This document shows, piece by piece, positions 18,603-27,653 of a stretch of 64,000 nt of DNA. The notes below the pieces were generated by a model. It did no database searches and was not told where the DNA came from. It was given only the letters and a program-made list of their open reading frames with translations. A program made the position numbers and the translations under genes. Source of the DNA: Pseudomonas fluorescens (GTDB taxonomy: Bacteria > Pseudomonadota > Gammaproteobacteria > Pseudomonadales > Pseudomonadaceae); contig NZ_CABVGX010000014.1 in the NCBI RefSeq assembly GCF_902497625.1, forward strand, positions 49,862-113,861, read 5' to 3'. Each line of letters opens with the position of its first letter. Positions within the stretch are counted from its first letter, which is position 1.

Positions 18603-20182
18603 CAGTTCGCCTCGTGCTCAAGTGAGATCGATTGTCGGCGCCGGCGCAGCACCACTTCTGACCGCCCTGCCCGTTGCATTTTCCACGCCGCCCAAGCGAA
18701 AAACAGGCCGCTGCCCAGGCACGTCAAATCGAACCCGGCCATGGCCCAATCGCCCTGCGTCAGCGTGAATCCCAAGTGATAAGGCGTAGTCAGCGCATTC
18801 AACAGCGGCAGCGCGGCGAACACCAACGCCGCCAGTGCCAATTGCTCCACCCATGCCCTGCGCCCACGGCGAACCACGGCGTGCAGCAGACTGAGCCCCC
18901 ACATCAGGAAGAAGCTGTTGACTTCCCAGTCCGAGCGCCCAGGCATCTGCGCCGGCAGCAACCGATTGGCCCAGAAGAATGCAGCCACGCCGATCATCAG
19001 CCCCGACATGCTGGCAATGTTCAGCACTTCCACCAGGCGCAACTCGAAGGGCATGACGCCGCTCTTCACATGTTTGAGTTGGCGTTTGCCCAACCAGATC
19101 ACCAGCCCTGTGCCGATCATCGCCGTACCGGCCAACCCGCAGAAAAAGTACAGCCAACGCAATACCGGGTCGGCAAACCGGCCCATGTGCAGGCCGTAAA
19201 AACTCCCGGCGACGGCTCGCGGCAGGGATTGTTCAGGCGTCGCACCCAGCAACTGCCCGGTCACGCCGTTGAAGGTCACCGCGCTGCTGAAATCATAAAC
19301 CAGGCGATCGCCGGCATCGCGCAACAACACCACCGAGGCGTTGACATCGCCGGGATTATTCACCGTAAGCCGTCCGACATTACCGCCCGACCACAGCTCA
19401 CGCGCCTGTTGCAACAGCGGCGCGAGCGGCGCCAACGCCGCCGGTTTACCCGCCAGTTCCGGGGTAGTGGATGCCGGGAAAATTTCATCATAAAACCCCC
19501 GGGCATCACCGTTATACGAAGCCAGGATGCTCGCCGGCATCACCATCGACATGAAGATCACCAGGCTGCTGTAGGTAATCATCAAGTGAAACGGCAACAC
19601 CAGCACACCGACCGCGTTATGCCCGTCCAGCCAGGAACGCTGGCCCTTGCGCGGGCGGAACGTGAAGAAGTCCCGGAAGATTTTCTTGTGGGTGATGATC
19701 CCGCTGATCAACGCGACGAACATCACCATCGCAGCAATGGTGGATAACCAGCGACCCCACGGGTGAGGCATCTGCAACTGAAAGTGGAAGCGGTAGAAGA
19801 ATTCACCGCCCATGGTGGCGCGGCCCTGCACTTCGGCACCGGTCTGTGGGTCGAGGTGTTTCTGGGTGAACTGGCCGCGCTCACCGCGCTTGGCCGGGGT
19901 TTGCTGCCATCGCACAGACAGGCCTGGGTCACGGGCATCGGGCAGATCGATGAGCCAGCGCGAGGCGCCTGCTGCGTGCTGCTGCAGATAGTCCTGCGCC
20001 AAGGTCATGCTGGCTTCGGAGCTTACGGAACGCGCCGCAATCTCTGGCTGCATCCAATGGCTGATCTCGTCCTTGAAGTAAGCCAGGGTGCCGGTCAGGA
20101 AAATGGCGAACAACAGCCAGCCGAAAATCAACCCGGCCCAGGTGTGCAACCAAGCCATTGCCTGACGAAAGCCTTCTTTCAT
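18602..20182 (-). CDS. PepSY-associated membrane protein, iron-linked
   Basis: Inner-membrane protein of 526 aa in the PepSY_TM family. A first helix (WLHTWAGLIFGWLLFAIFLTGTLAYF) is followed by a long periplasmic loop, several helices with HxxxG motifs (DGHNAVGVLVLPFHLMI, YGLHMGRF) and a C-terminal helix group. Such proteins are proposed to reduce ferric siderophores in the periplasm. The start is 20182 (MKEGFRQAM); the longer frame to 20491 overlaps the upstream gene and is out of family. It overlaps DUF3649 by 4 bases. Confidence 0.9.
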   Translation of the reverse strand: MKEGFRQAMAWLHTWAGLIFGWLLFAIFLTGTLAYFKDEISHWMQPEIAARSVSSEASMTLAQDYLQQHAAGASRWLIDLPDARDPGLSVRWQQTPAKRGERGQFTQKHLDPQTGAEVQGRATMGGEFFYRFHFQLQMPHPWGRWLSTIAAMVMFVALISGIITHKKIFRDFFTFRPRKGQRSWLDGHNAVGVLVLPFHLMITYSSLVIFMSMVMPASILASYNGDARGFYDEIFPASTTPELAGKPAALAPLAPLLQQARELWSGGNVGRLTVNNPGDVNASVVLLRDAGDRLVYDFSSAVTFNGVTGQLLGATPEQSLPRAVAGSFYGLHMGRFADPVLRWLYFFCGLAGTAMIGTGLVIWLGKRQLKHVKSGVMPFELRLVEVLNIASMSGLMIGVAAFFWANRLLPAQMPGRSDWEVNSFFLMWGLSLLHAVVRRGRRAWVEQLALAALVFAALPLLNALTTPYHLGFTLTQGDWAMAGFDLTCLGSGLFFAWAAWKMQRAGRSEVVLRRRRQSISLEHEAN

Positions 20183-20484
20183 GGCTGGCCCGTCCAGTAA
20201 GCGAGACCGGCAAGCGCAGCCAGCAACAGGCTGGCCACGATCAGCCCGAACCAGGCTCGACACGCGCTGTGGCAGGCGAAACACCACAGCACCGCGCAGA
20301 GATAGGCAACGAATGAGGTCATCATCCCGGTCACCGCCGCGTCGGCCCGGGCCATGGGCAACCACAACGTCAGGCTGACACTGGCCAGCGAAGCAACGAC
20401 GTAACCGCCCAGAACAGCGGCCAGCGCCCGCGAAGCGACGGCCATGCGGTAGGAAACAGGGAGCGTGGGGATTTTGCCTTTCAT
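20179..20484 (-). CDS. DUF3649 membrane protein
   Basis: Protein of 101 aa with three hydrophobic helices, starting MKGKIPTLPVSYRMAVASRALAAVLGGY and carrying the YxxA..LW pattern seen in DUF3649 proteins. It is the first gene of the iron-linked operon, about 60 bases downstream of a Fur-box match. Its function is unknown, but the family's neighbours are ferric siderophore reductase-like PepSY proteins. Confidence 0.85.
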   Translation of the reverse strand: MKGKIPTLPVSYRMAVASRALAAVLGGYVVASLASVSLTLWLPMARADAAVTGMMTSFVAYLCAVLWCFACHSACRAWFGLIVASLLLAALAGLAYWTGQP

Positions 20485-20543
20485 GTCTCAACCTGAAACG
20501 GGGTGACGCCTCGTGCTAATCACGGCGCCAGCAAGGGCGCAAT

Positions 20544-20562
20544 AATAATGATAAATATTCTC
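20544..20562 (-). promoter_or_regulatory. Fur box upstream of the DUF3649-PepSY-DUF3325 operon
   Basis: Read on the minus strand, the 19-mer GAGAATATTTATCATTATT matches 14 of 19 positions of the Fur consensus GATAATGATAATCATTATC. It lies 60-78 bases upstream of the first ATG, a fitting place for iron repression. Confidence 0.75.
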
Positions 20563-20630
20563 ATACGCAAAAGGGATCTGACGCTATGCACGTCTGGCGC
20601 AACGATGCCACTGCGTCTGCCTGGTCGAGC

Positions 20631-21362
20631 CTAGGCGTGCAGGGTTTCAAATTCTTCGTTGTGAAGATAATTGGCTTTCGAAAGCTTCGTCAGACGTTCA
20701 AAATCTACTATTTCGACCCCCCTGTAACGGGTGCTGAGTATTCCCTGATCGGCCCAGCCCGTTAGAATCCGCCCGACACTTTGGCGCGTCGCCCCGATCA
20801 TCCGCCCCAGATCTTCTTGTGAATGAGACACCACGAGCTGTGCGTCATGCGCCTGGGCGACCTCAAGCAAACACAGCGCGAGCCGGCAAGGAATGGGCAG
20901 AAGCAGAGAACGCTCCAGCAGCCAGAACATATGTTGTAAGCGTCGCGCGCTCCGCTGGAGCAGTCTGATAGCCACCGACGGGTAGGCTTTCAGCAGCTGT
21001 TCGAAGTCTGGTTTCGTCAGCTCAAGCAGCACCGTGTCGCCGATGGCTTGGGCATGGTGTGAGCGCGGACTGTTGTTCAGCAAAGACAACTCACCGAACC
21101 ACTCGCTGATACCGAGCACTGCGGTTAATAGCTCATCGCCTTGAATATTCTGCCGGGTAAAACGCACCCTCCCCTGCGCGATAATAAACAAGGAAGTGGC
21201 TTTATCGCCTTTTAAAAAAACTGTTTGCCGGTCATCGAAATAATGCTCTCGAAAGAAGGTTATTGCGAAAGTGACCGCGTCTACTTCGCAGCCTTTAAGG
21301 AGGGTGCTGCCGACGATTTGCGCGAGGGCCTCTGCCCCTACCAGCGGTGTTCTTGATGTCAT
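20631..21362 (-). CDS. Crp/Fnr-family regulator
   Basis: Regulator of 243 aa with an N-terminal cyclic-nucleotide-binding beta-barrel (about residues 30-130, including ISEWFGELSLLN) and a C-terminal winged helix (about 155-230, SQEDLGRMIGATRQSVGRILTGWADQGIL). It lacks the FNR cysteine cluster near the N-terminus, so it is not an iron-sulfur oxygen sensor. It is divergent from the crotonase/CoA-transferase cluster and probably controls it. A short palindrome ATTGATCAAT at 21389-21398 in the shared spacer could be its site, though this is weak. Confidence 0.88.
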   Translation of the reverse strand: MTSRTPLVGAEALAQIVGSTLLKGCEVDAVTFAITFFREHYFDDRQTVFLKGDKATSLFIIAQGRVRFTRQNIQGDELLTAVLGISEWFGELSLLNNSPRSHHAQAIGDTVLLELTKPDFEQLLKAYPSVAIRLLQRSARRLQHMFWLLERSLLLPIPCRLALCLLEVAQAHDAQLVVSHSQEDLGRMIGATRQSVGRILTGWADQGILSTRYRGVEIVDFERLTKLSKANYLHNEEFETLHA

Positions 21363-21559
21363 TTGAGGCCCTGTTTTTTTATGATTTTATTGATCAATTG
21401 CCCGCTATGTTGCAGTCCTTGTCAGTGCAGGAACCCTAGTATAGGCACACGACGCGAGAGCAAGGGCGATACCGCCGCTCGCCGAATGCACGCCGAGTGG
21501 CATCTGCCAACTTGGACCCAGGCGGCCGATCAGGGCCATCCAACACAGAGGACACGCAC

Positions 21560-22387
21560 ATGAGCGAAACATTGGTAAAGCCTGCAGTGGAGGAAGGAAC
21601 GCTTCCCATTCTGACCGTCTCCGGGTACCGCGCGGAGATTCGCCTGAACCGGCCAAAAGTGCTCAACCGTCTGCAGCCTGAGGACGTCCTGGCCTTACGC
21701 AAGATGTTTTCGCAGATCAACAATAATCCAGAGATTCGGGTCCTGGTGCTCACAGGCACTGGCCGGGTGTTCAGCTCGGGCTTTCACCTCGGGGACCTTG
21801 CTCAGCGACGCGCGAGTTCGGACGCTCCCGTGAAAGCGGAAGAACTGCAAGATTCACCCGACAACTTTGGCGCAATGACGGTGGAGCTGGAGAATCTGCG
21901 AGTGCCGACCATTTGCCGCCTTAACGGCAGCGTTTATGGGGGCGCCACGGACCTCGCTCTCAGCTGCGACTTCCGCATTGGCATGCAGGGCACAGAGATG
22001 TTCATGCCAGCTGCTCGCTTGGGTCTGCATTACTACTCTGAGGGCCTGGTGCGCTGGTCGCATCGCCTGGCACCCGGGGCGGCAAGAAAACTGTTCCTGA
22101 CCGCGAAAACCATCAGTGCCGAAGAAATGCTGCGGGTGGGTTACCTGACTGAGTTAAGGGCTCCAGAAAACCTCGACAAGACTGTCGACGAATGGGCAGA
22201 AAACCTGGCCGCGATGGCGCCACGCGCTGTTGAAGGCATGAAGCAGGCACTCAATGAGATTGACCGCGGTGAGTTTGACCGCGTCGCTTCGGATGCGCGC
22301 AACGCGGCGAGTCTAAGCAGTGAAGACGTGCGGGAAGGTCTTGCAGCCTGGCATGAAAAACGCTCGCCCGTGTTTGTTGGACGCTAA
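21560..22387 (+). CDS. Crotonase-superfamily protein lacking canonical hydratase glutamates
   Basis: Protein of 275 aa in the enoyl-CoA hydratase/isomerase superfamily. Oxyanion-hole segments are visible (FSSGFHLGDL, residues 71-80; NGSVYGGATDLALSCD, 122-137). At the two positions where hydratases carry catalytic Glu, this protein has Asp131 (GGATDLAL) and Ala151 (MPAARLG). It is therefore unlikely to be an ordinary enoyl-CoA hydratase; isomerase, hydrolase or decarboxylase activity on a CoA ester is possible. The start at 21560 has AGAGGA upstream. It is followed by a CoA-transferase gene, suggesting it acts on that enzyme's product. Confidence 0.85.
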   Translation: MSETLVKPAVEEGTLPILTVSGYRAEIRLNRPKVLNRLQPEDVLALRKMFSQINNNPEIRVLVLTGTGRVFSSGFHLGDLAQRRASSDAPVKAEELQDSPDNFGAMTVELENLRVPTICRLNGSVYGGATDLALSCDFRIGMQGTEMFMPAARLGLHYYSEGLVRWSHRLAPGAARKLFLTAKTISAEEMLRVGYLTELRAPENLDKTVDEWAENLAAMAPRAVEGMKQALNEIDRGEFDRVASDARNAASLSSEDVREGLAAWHEKRSPVFVGR

Positions 22388-22552
22388 CACTTATTTCAAT
22401 AATAAATTTCAAGATAATAGATTTTAAAACAATAAATTCTAAAAACAACAACAGATACTTTGCCGCATTTCAGGCCGTAAGGCATCAGGAGAAAAACAAT
22501 CGATTGTGTACCTCCTGAAAGATCTGCCTGTTATTAAAGAGAGACTCGCTCA
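22388..22552. other. AT-rich spacer between crotonase and CoA-transferase genes
   Basis: This spacer is much richer in A and T than the surrounding genes (for example 22394-22460). It contains no gene that I can support. The low GC fits recent acquisition of the cluster or a separate promoter for the CoA-transferase gene. Confidence 0.5.
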
Positions 22553-23761
22553 ATGAACAACGGACCATTGTTTGGACTCAAGGTTATTGAACTCGCCCAG
22601 ATTATGGCGGGCCCCACCTGCGGGATGATGTTGGCCGACATGGGAGCGGACGTCATTAAAGTAGAGAAACTGCCGGGGGGCGATGATGCACGTAACTATA
22701 AGGAGGAGTCAGCAGGAGAAATATCCCACTCTTTTGCGATGCTGAATCGAAACAAACGGAGTATCGCGCTCAATGTCAAGAAACCGGAAGGTCGAGACGC
22801 ATTACTGCGCATGATCAAGGACGCAGACGTAGTCATAGAAAACTACCGCCTGGGTACGATGGAGAAACTCGGGATCGGCTATGAGACATTAGCAAAGATC
22901 AATCCTGGCCTGATCTACTGCTCGATCTCCGGCTATGGCCGGACCGGTCCCAAAGCCAAGGAAGGCGGGTTTGACCTTATTGCGCAGGGCTTTGCCGGCT
23001 TGATGAGCGTGACTGGAGAAAAAGGCGGCCGACCGATCAAGGGTGGAAATTCGGTGGCAGACATCAATGCCGGGATCCTGGCGAGTGTGGGTATCCTCGC
23101 TGCCTACGTACATAGGCTGAAGACCGGCAAGGGCCAGTTAGTTGAAACTTCGCTATTTGAAGCTGGGCTGCAGCAGATGTATTGGTTTGCAGCGATGTAT
23201 TTCGCAACGGGAGAATCCGCGGGCGCATCCGGTTCTGCACATCCACTTATTGCACCGTATCAGGCCTTCGAAACGGCTGATCGCTGGATTACCCTTGGCG
23301 GTGCCAACCAGCGAAACTGGGTCAAGATCGCCGAGGTTCTTGGTCATCCTGAGTGGGCGCAAGAACCTCGCTTTTTGACAGGCCCCCTGCGTAAGAAGAA
23401 CGAGGAAGCGCTGGTCGCACTTATCGCGCCAGTGCTGCTTACCGAGTCTGCAGACCACTGGATGTGCTTGTTAGAAGCAGCAGGGGTACCAGTGGGTCCG
23501 GTCAATACCATCGCGGAAGCACTTAACCATCCACATACACTAGCTCGGGAAATGGTGGTGGAGACTGAGCATCCAACCGCGGGGCGGATGAAGTCCCTTG
23601 GATTGCCGATCAAGTTCTCAAGAACACCCGGCGGTGTAAAACGCCCCGCAACTTTGCTCGGCGAGCACAGCCGGGAAGTTATGCACGAATATGGTTTCTC
23701 GAACGCAGAGATCGAGCAGATGCTCGCGTGCGGGGCGTTATTTGCAATCGAGTCAGCCTAG
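22553..23761 (+). CDS. CaiB/BaiF family (type III) CoA-transferase
   Basis: Cytoplasmic CoA-transferase of 402 aa, the usual length. It begins GPLFGLKVIELAQIMAGPTCGMMLADMGADVIKVE, the family signature. Asp170 in SVADINAG matches the catalytic Asp of formyl-CoA transferase (Asp169). It would activate a carboxylic acid by moving CoA from another acyl-CoA. With the crotonase upstream and a CitMHS carrier downstream, it probably starts breakdown of an imported di- or tricarboxylate or similar acid. The substrate cannot be named from sequence. Confidence 0.9.
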   Translation: MNNGPLFGLKVIELAQIMAGPTCGMMLADMGADVIKVEKLPGGDDARNYKEESAGEISHSFAMLNRNKRSIALNVKKPEGRDALLRMIKDADVVIENYRLGTMEKLGIGYETLAKINPGLIYCSISGYGRTGPKAKEGGFDLIAQGFAGLMSVTGEKGGRPIKGGNSVADINAGILASVGILAAYVHRLKTGKGQLVETSLFEAGLQQMYWFAAMYFATGESAGASGSAHPLIAPYQAFETADRWITLGGANQRNWVKIAEVLGHPEWAQEPRFLTGPLRKKNEEALVALIAPVLLTESADHWMCLLEAAGVPVGPVNTIAEALNHPHTLAREMVVETEHPTAGRMKSLGLPIKFSRTPGGVKRPATLLGEHSREVMHEYGFSNAEIEQMLACGALFAIESA

Positions 23762-23839
23762 GCGGTGTCTGGAACACCAGTTCTGCCCTAACCACCGACA
23801 GGGTGGTTCACTCATTACAAAAATAAGAAGGAAAGTGAT

Positions 23840-25132
23840 ATGGCTTGGATTGGATTCGGCATGGTAATCACCTTCATGGTGCTGATCATGACCAAGCGGC
23901 TATCGGCTGTGGTCGCGCTTACTCTTGTCCCCGTGGCTTTTGGTCTGGCCGCGGGCCTGGGGGGTGAAATGGGTGGCATGATCATGGGCGGCATGCGTCA
24001 AGTCGCGCCCGTGGCGATCATGCTGATATTCGCGATACTGCTGTTCTCGATCATGTACGACGCGGGCCTGTTCGAGCCCTTGGTCAAGGCGATTACACGC
24101 TCTGCCGGGAACGACCCATTACGGATTACCTTGGCCACAGCCTTTCTGAGCGCGGTCACCTCGCTGGATGGTGATGGCACCACCACGGTGTTGATTGTGG
24201 TGACTGCTTTCTTACCGGTCTATCTGCGCATCGGTATGAACCCGCTGATCATCGCGGTGCTCATACTGCTGACCAATACCATGATCAATATTGTCCCTTG
24301 GGGAGGTCCGTCGGCCCGGGCAGCCAGCGCGCTGAACCTGGATGTGATGGACATTTTTGTGGGGTTGATTCCAGCAGCCATGCTGGGTCTGGTGTATGCG
24401 GGCGGCATGGCCTGGTGGTTTGGCTTGCGTGAACGCAAACGACTCGGCTGGGTGGCGGGCAGGAACATGCTCTTGCCGGAAATCGGCAAGAAGGTTGCGG
24501 AAATTGATCGCAGCCATCAGCGGCCCAAGCTTGTATGGGTAAACCTCGCCCTGATGTGTGGGATGGCCGCAGCTATGGGGACTGGGCTGGGACCCTTGCC
24601 GGCAGTCATGGTTGTCACTTTCGCGCTGGCGCTGGTGATCAATTATCCGCGCCTGGCTGAGCAAAAGAAACGCATTGCCGCCCATTCAGCGAATGCCATT
24701 ACTGTAGCGATGCTCATATTCGCGGCGGGTGTGTTTACAGGAATACTCACCGGCTCCGGTATGGTCGATGCCATGGCCGCGTCAATCCTGGCGATCATTC
24801 CGGACTCTGCGGGCAGTTCCATGGCGCTGATTACGGCTTTCGCCTCCCTGCCCATCACGTTCTTCATATCCGATGATGCGTACTACTTCGGCATCATTCC
24901 TATCCTGGCTGCCGCCGGTGCGGAATATGGCGTCGACCCGATGCATATCGCTCGCGCCTCGATGATGGGCCAGCCGGTCCGCGCGCTCAGCCCGTTGATA
25001 GCACCCATATATGTCATCGCTGGCCTCCTCACCAAAGAGGTAGGTGAGTTGCAAAAGTTTGCACTGCTGCCCGCCATCGGTGCTTCGCTGGTCTTCATCG
25101 TGGGTGCCTTGCTGACCGGCGCCATTTCTTAA
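23840..25132 (+). CDS. CitMHS-type carboxylate transporter
   Basis: Inner-membrane carrier of 430 aa with about 11-12 hydrophobic helices. TSLDGDGTTTVLIVV and the repeated later ITFFISDDAYYFG are typical of the CitMHS citrate-metal symporter family. It is likely to import the acid handled by the adjacent CoA-transferase. Divergence within the family means citrate is only one possibility. AAGGAAAG precedes the ATG. Confidence 0.88.
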   Translation: MAWIGFGMVITFMVLIMTKRLSAVVALTLVPVAFGLAAGLGGEMGGMIMGGMRQVAPVAIMLIFAILLFSIMYDAGLFEPLVKAITRSAGNDPLRITLATAFLSAVTSLDGDGTTTVLIVVTAFLPVYLRIGMNPLIIAVLILLTNTMINIVPWGGPSARAASALNLDVMDIFVGLIPAAMLGLVYAGGMAWWFGLRERKRLGWVAGRNMLLPEIGKKVAEIDRSHQRPKLVWVNLALMCGMAAAMGTGLGPLPAVMVVTFALALVINYPRLAEQKKRIAAHSANAITVAMLIFAAGVFTGILTGSGMVDAMAASILAIIPDSAGSSMALITAFASLPITFFISDDAYYFGIIPILAAAGAEYGVDPMHIARASMMGQPVRALSPLIAPIYVIAGLLTKEVGELQKFALLPAIGASLVFIVGALLTGAIS

Positions 25133-25189
25133 CGCTAAGGATGATCTTGAAGTGTGCTGCCGCCCTGTCGCGGCGGCGAAGGGTTTCTG

Positions 25190-26623
25190 ATGTCAAAAAT
25201 AAATATAAAACGGACAGTTCAGATGAAAAACAAGAATGCGAAACTGGCAGTTCTTTCAGTGGCTTTATTGGGTGCCCACCCATCCGTTATTGCTTCAACC
25301 ATTCATGATTCCAATCGCACTCATAACGCGGGGAAGTTCAATCTTTACCTGCGCGCAATCCATATTGATACCCGTATTAAAAATGATCTGATCGAAAAAG
25401 ACTTCGGCGGATTCCCTACCGGCGATCGGCTGGGCGGTACGGCACTGGGTATTATTGCTGATTACAATTCGGGCTACTGGCAAGACAGTATCGGCTTTGA
25501 TACCTCTCTTTATGGTGCGGCTCAGATCGATGCGCGGCCTGAAGACCGGGACCTGCTTGATGACACCTCGGGCGATAATCGCTCCTTTGCCAAGTTAGGT
25601 CAGGCCTACGTCAAGTTGCGCCGTGGTGGTGAAAACTGGACTGCCGGGCTTCAAGTCGGGCGCGGCAGGTTCGATGCAGGCACGGTGGTGACTTCCGATA
25701 CCCGAGCAGTTCCCGCAAGCCTGCAAGGTGCCCGCGGGCAACTCCTGGTAGAAGGTCTGGACATAGGCCCGCTGCCAGGCGTGCTGTTTATCGATGGCGC
25801 CTACATCAATGGCGCCTCCCCGCGGGACCGTGAGGATTTCGACAAGATCCTTAGCGAAAGCGGAGCCGGGATCGACACCATCAAGACCTACAGCATTGGC
25901 TACGACGCCAAGTTGTTTGCCCTCAAGTACTCGCGAGGCGTGGCGAAGGATTTCAATAAGAACAGCAGTTACGGTTTGACGCTGCGGGCCCCCATCGGCG
26001 AACGCGGTGGGGCGATTTTAGAATCCTACTACTATGACCTGCGCGCGGCAGGTAACGTCTGGGATCGTGACTGGGCCGCCGGCGATGCGGGGTTCGACGA
26101 CAAGGCCAGTTGGCTGAATATTAACCTTGGGCTGGAAATTGATAACTGGAGCGGCGGTATCTCCTACTCCAACACTAAGGCCGAGCTGACCAACGGGAAG
26201 TTGGGTTACGCCTATTTTGATCATGGCGACAATGTGGACGGCTCGCTCGAGGCGTGGACCCGCTCAGGCAGCGATTTCAACAATGATGGAGAAGAAACCT
26301 GGCAAGTAGCTGCCAAGTACGACTTCAAGGGTAACTCCCTGGGCGGGGTGCCATTGGATGGATTCAACTTCACGGCGCTGTTCAAGCGTGGCAAGTTCGA
26401 TGCGACCAACCCGTTTACCGGAGCGGGCTCAGACATTCAGGAGAACGAGGTGGGGTATCTCCTCAACTACCGATTTGACGAACCTGATTACCAAGGACTT
26501 TCAGTGGGAGTGTTATTCACTCGCTACTGGATAAACGAAGACTTTGTAGCACTGGTATCGGCGCAACCAGAGAACGTTGTAAGCGGTAAAGACTTGCGCG
26601 TGTATCTGGATTACGCATTTTAG
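25190..26623 (+). CDS. OprD-family outer-membrane porin
   Basis: Substrate-specific porin of about 477 aa. A signal peptide (KLAVLSVALLGAHPSVIAS) precedes a beta-barrel rich in alternating aromatic and polar strands; the last residue is Phe (YLDYAF), the outer-membrane assembly signal. NLYLRAIHIDTRIKND and GDRLGGTALGIIADYNSGYWQDSIGFD are typical OprD N-terminal strands. Start choice is uncertain: ATG 25190 has GAAGGG six bases upstream, while ATG 25223 would also leave a signal peptide. It is the last gene of the cluster and should admit the same acid that the CitMHS carrier imports. Confidence 0.87.
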   Translation: MSKINIKRTVQMKNKNAKLAVLSVALLGAHPSVIASTIHDSNRTHNAGKFNLYLRAIHIDTRIKNDLIEKDFGGFPTGDRLGGTALGIIADYNSGYWQDSIGFDTSLYGAAQIDARPEDRDLLDDTSGDNRSFAKLGQAYVKLRRGGENWTAGLQVGRGRFDAGTVVTSDTRAVPASLQGARGQLLVEGLDIGPLPGVLFIDGAYINGASPRDREDFDKILSESGAGIDTIKTYSIGYDAKLFALKYSRGVAKDFNKNSSYGLTLRAPIGERGGAILESYYYDLRAAGNVWDRDWAAGDAGFDDKASWLNINLGLEIDNWSGGISYSNTKAELTNGKLGYAYFDHGDNVDGSLEAWTRSGSDFNNDGEETWQVAAKYDFKGNSLGGVPLDGFNFTALFKRGKFDATNPFTGAGSDIQENEVGYLLNYRFDEPDYQGLSVGVLFTRYWINEDFVALVSAQPENVVSGKDLRVYLDYAF

Positions 26624-26770
26624 CCTTGCGCAGCGGGACCGGAGGCGCTGGAAGCCGGATAGATTCATTGAACGCTTTAGCCCCGCCTGAATCCAAATTT
26701 TCACCCCGGCGCTCACATCACCGTATCGCGCCGAAGAGTATCTGACTCATCGCCAAATAAAGGAATTCTC

Positions 26771-26926
26771 ATGACCGACCCACGTAACATTGCCCACGAC
26801 AAAAAAGTTCAGCAAGAGAAGAAGAACCATGGCGAAGAAATTGCGCCGGATGCAGAGCACACACCTCAGCCAGGTATGAAACCAGCGCTCAAGCACGACG
26901 ATGACGAACAAAACGAGAACGCTTGA
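26771..26926 (+). CDS. Small hydrophilic acidic protein, 51 aa
   Basis: Short open frame MTDPRNIAHDKKVQQ...DDDEQNENA with AGGA 7 bases upstream of its ATG. It is very rich in Lys, Glu, Asp, Gln and His and has no hydrophobic segment, so it is probably disordered in the cytoplasm. Similar unnamed small proteins are common in Pseudomonas. It is a stand-alone gene between the porin and the HPF-like gene. Its function is unknown. Confidence 0.6.
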   Translation: MTDPRNIAHDKKVQQEKKNHGEEIAPDAEHTPQPGMKPALKHDDDEQNENA

Positions 26927-26971
26927 ACCCGGCAATACCCTGATCTGAAGATTCAGTGTGGCGGCGCGGCA

Positions 26972-27006
26972 CCAACAAAAACGGGCCTGCATGTGCAGGC
27001 CCGTTG
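26972..27006 (-). terminator. Terminator of the HPF-like gene
   Basis: The inverted repeat AACGGGCCTGC / GCAGGCCCGTT (26980-26990, 26995-27005) has a four-base loop. On the minus strand the stem is followed by a T-run (complement of the As at 26975-26980), 27 bases after the HPF-like stop. Confidence 0.85.
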
Positions 27007-27032
27007 TGTGGAGTTGAATGGTCAGTCAGGCA

Positions 27033-27440
27033 TTAACCGTTCTGGGTAGCCTGTTCGTTTTCAAGAAACTCGTCTTCAAGCAGCGCATCGGCTGCTACAT
27101 GCTCAAAGGGCACGACGGCGGCACGGGGTTTGCCCCGCAACTTGCCGAACAAGTGGTCCAGCGCGTGTTCCAGCTTTTCAGCTGCTCCGTCAATGGCCTG
27201 TTCCAGGGAGTCTGCCTTGTGGGTGACTGAAATAGGTTGATGGCCTTTTGGCCGCGCTTCCAGCTGGCAGCGCATATCGTGGGGACCGGGCTTGTCGCCA
27301 TTCTCGTCCCGCAGATGGACCTCGATGCGGGTCAGGTCCTCTTCATAACGTTCGAGCGTGCTCTCAATGGTAGTACGTACCCACTCCTCCAGTCGGATGC
27401 TGCTTTGAATATGGTTATCACTGTTGACTTGGATTTGCAT
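27033..27440 (-). CDS. HPF/RaiA-family ribosome-associated protein
   Basis: Protein of 135 aa with the S30AE/HPF fold: MQIQVNSDNHIQSSIRLEEWVRTTIESTLERY then LTRIEVHLRDENGDKPG and MRCQLEARPKGHQPISVTHKADSLEQAIDGAAEKLEHAL. Family members bind the 30S subunit in stationary phase or cold and halt translation. The acidic C-terminal tail is longer than in short HPF and shorter than in long HPF. It is a second, divergent HPF-like protein rather than the rpoN-linked hpf. Confidence 0.85.
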   Translation of the reverse strand: MQIQVNSDNHIQSSIRLEEWVRTTIESTLERYEEDLTRIEVHLRDENGDKPGPHDMRCQLEARPKGHQPISVTHKADSLEQAIDGAAEKLEHALDHLFGKLRGKPRAAVVPFEHVAADALLEDEFLENEQATQNG

Positions 27441-27653
27441 AGTTCATCCCTTATTTCAGCTAGCTCGCGAGAGGCCGTTCAGCTCGCCCTTGGGCGTCAT
27501 CACTGTGACCTCTTACTTACACAATCGGTTCGCCCGGAGAACAATTCAACCCCTCAAAAAAGATAAATATTCATTCGCAAAAAAAGCCGGACATTAGCCG
27601 AAAGCGCTGTTAAGGTCGGGAGTTGGGTCGCCCCTCTCCCGCGCCGGATTTAT

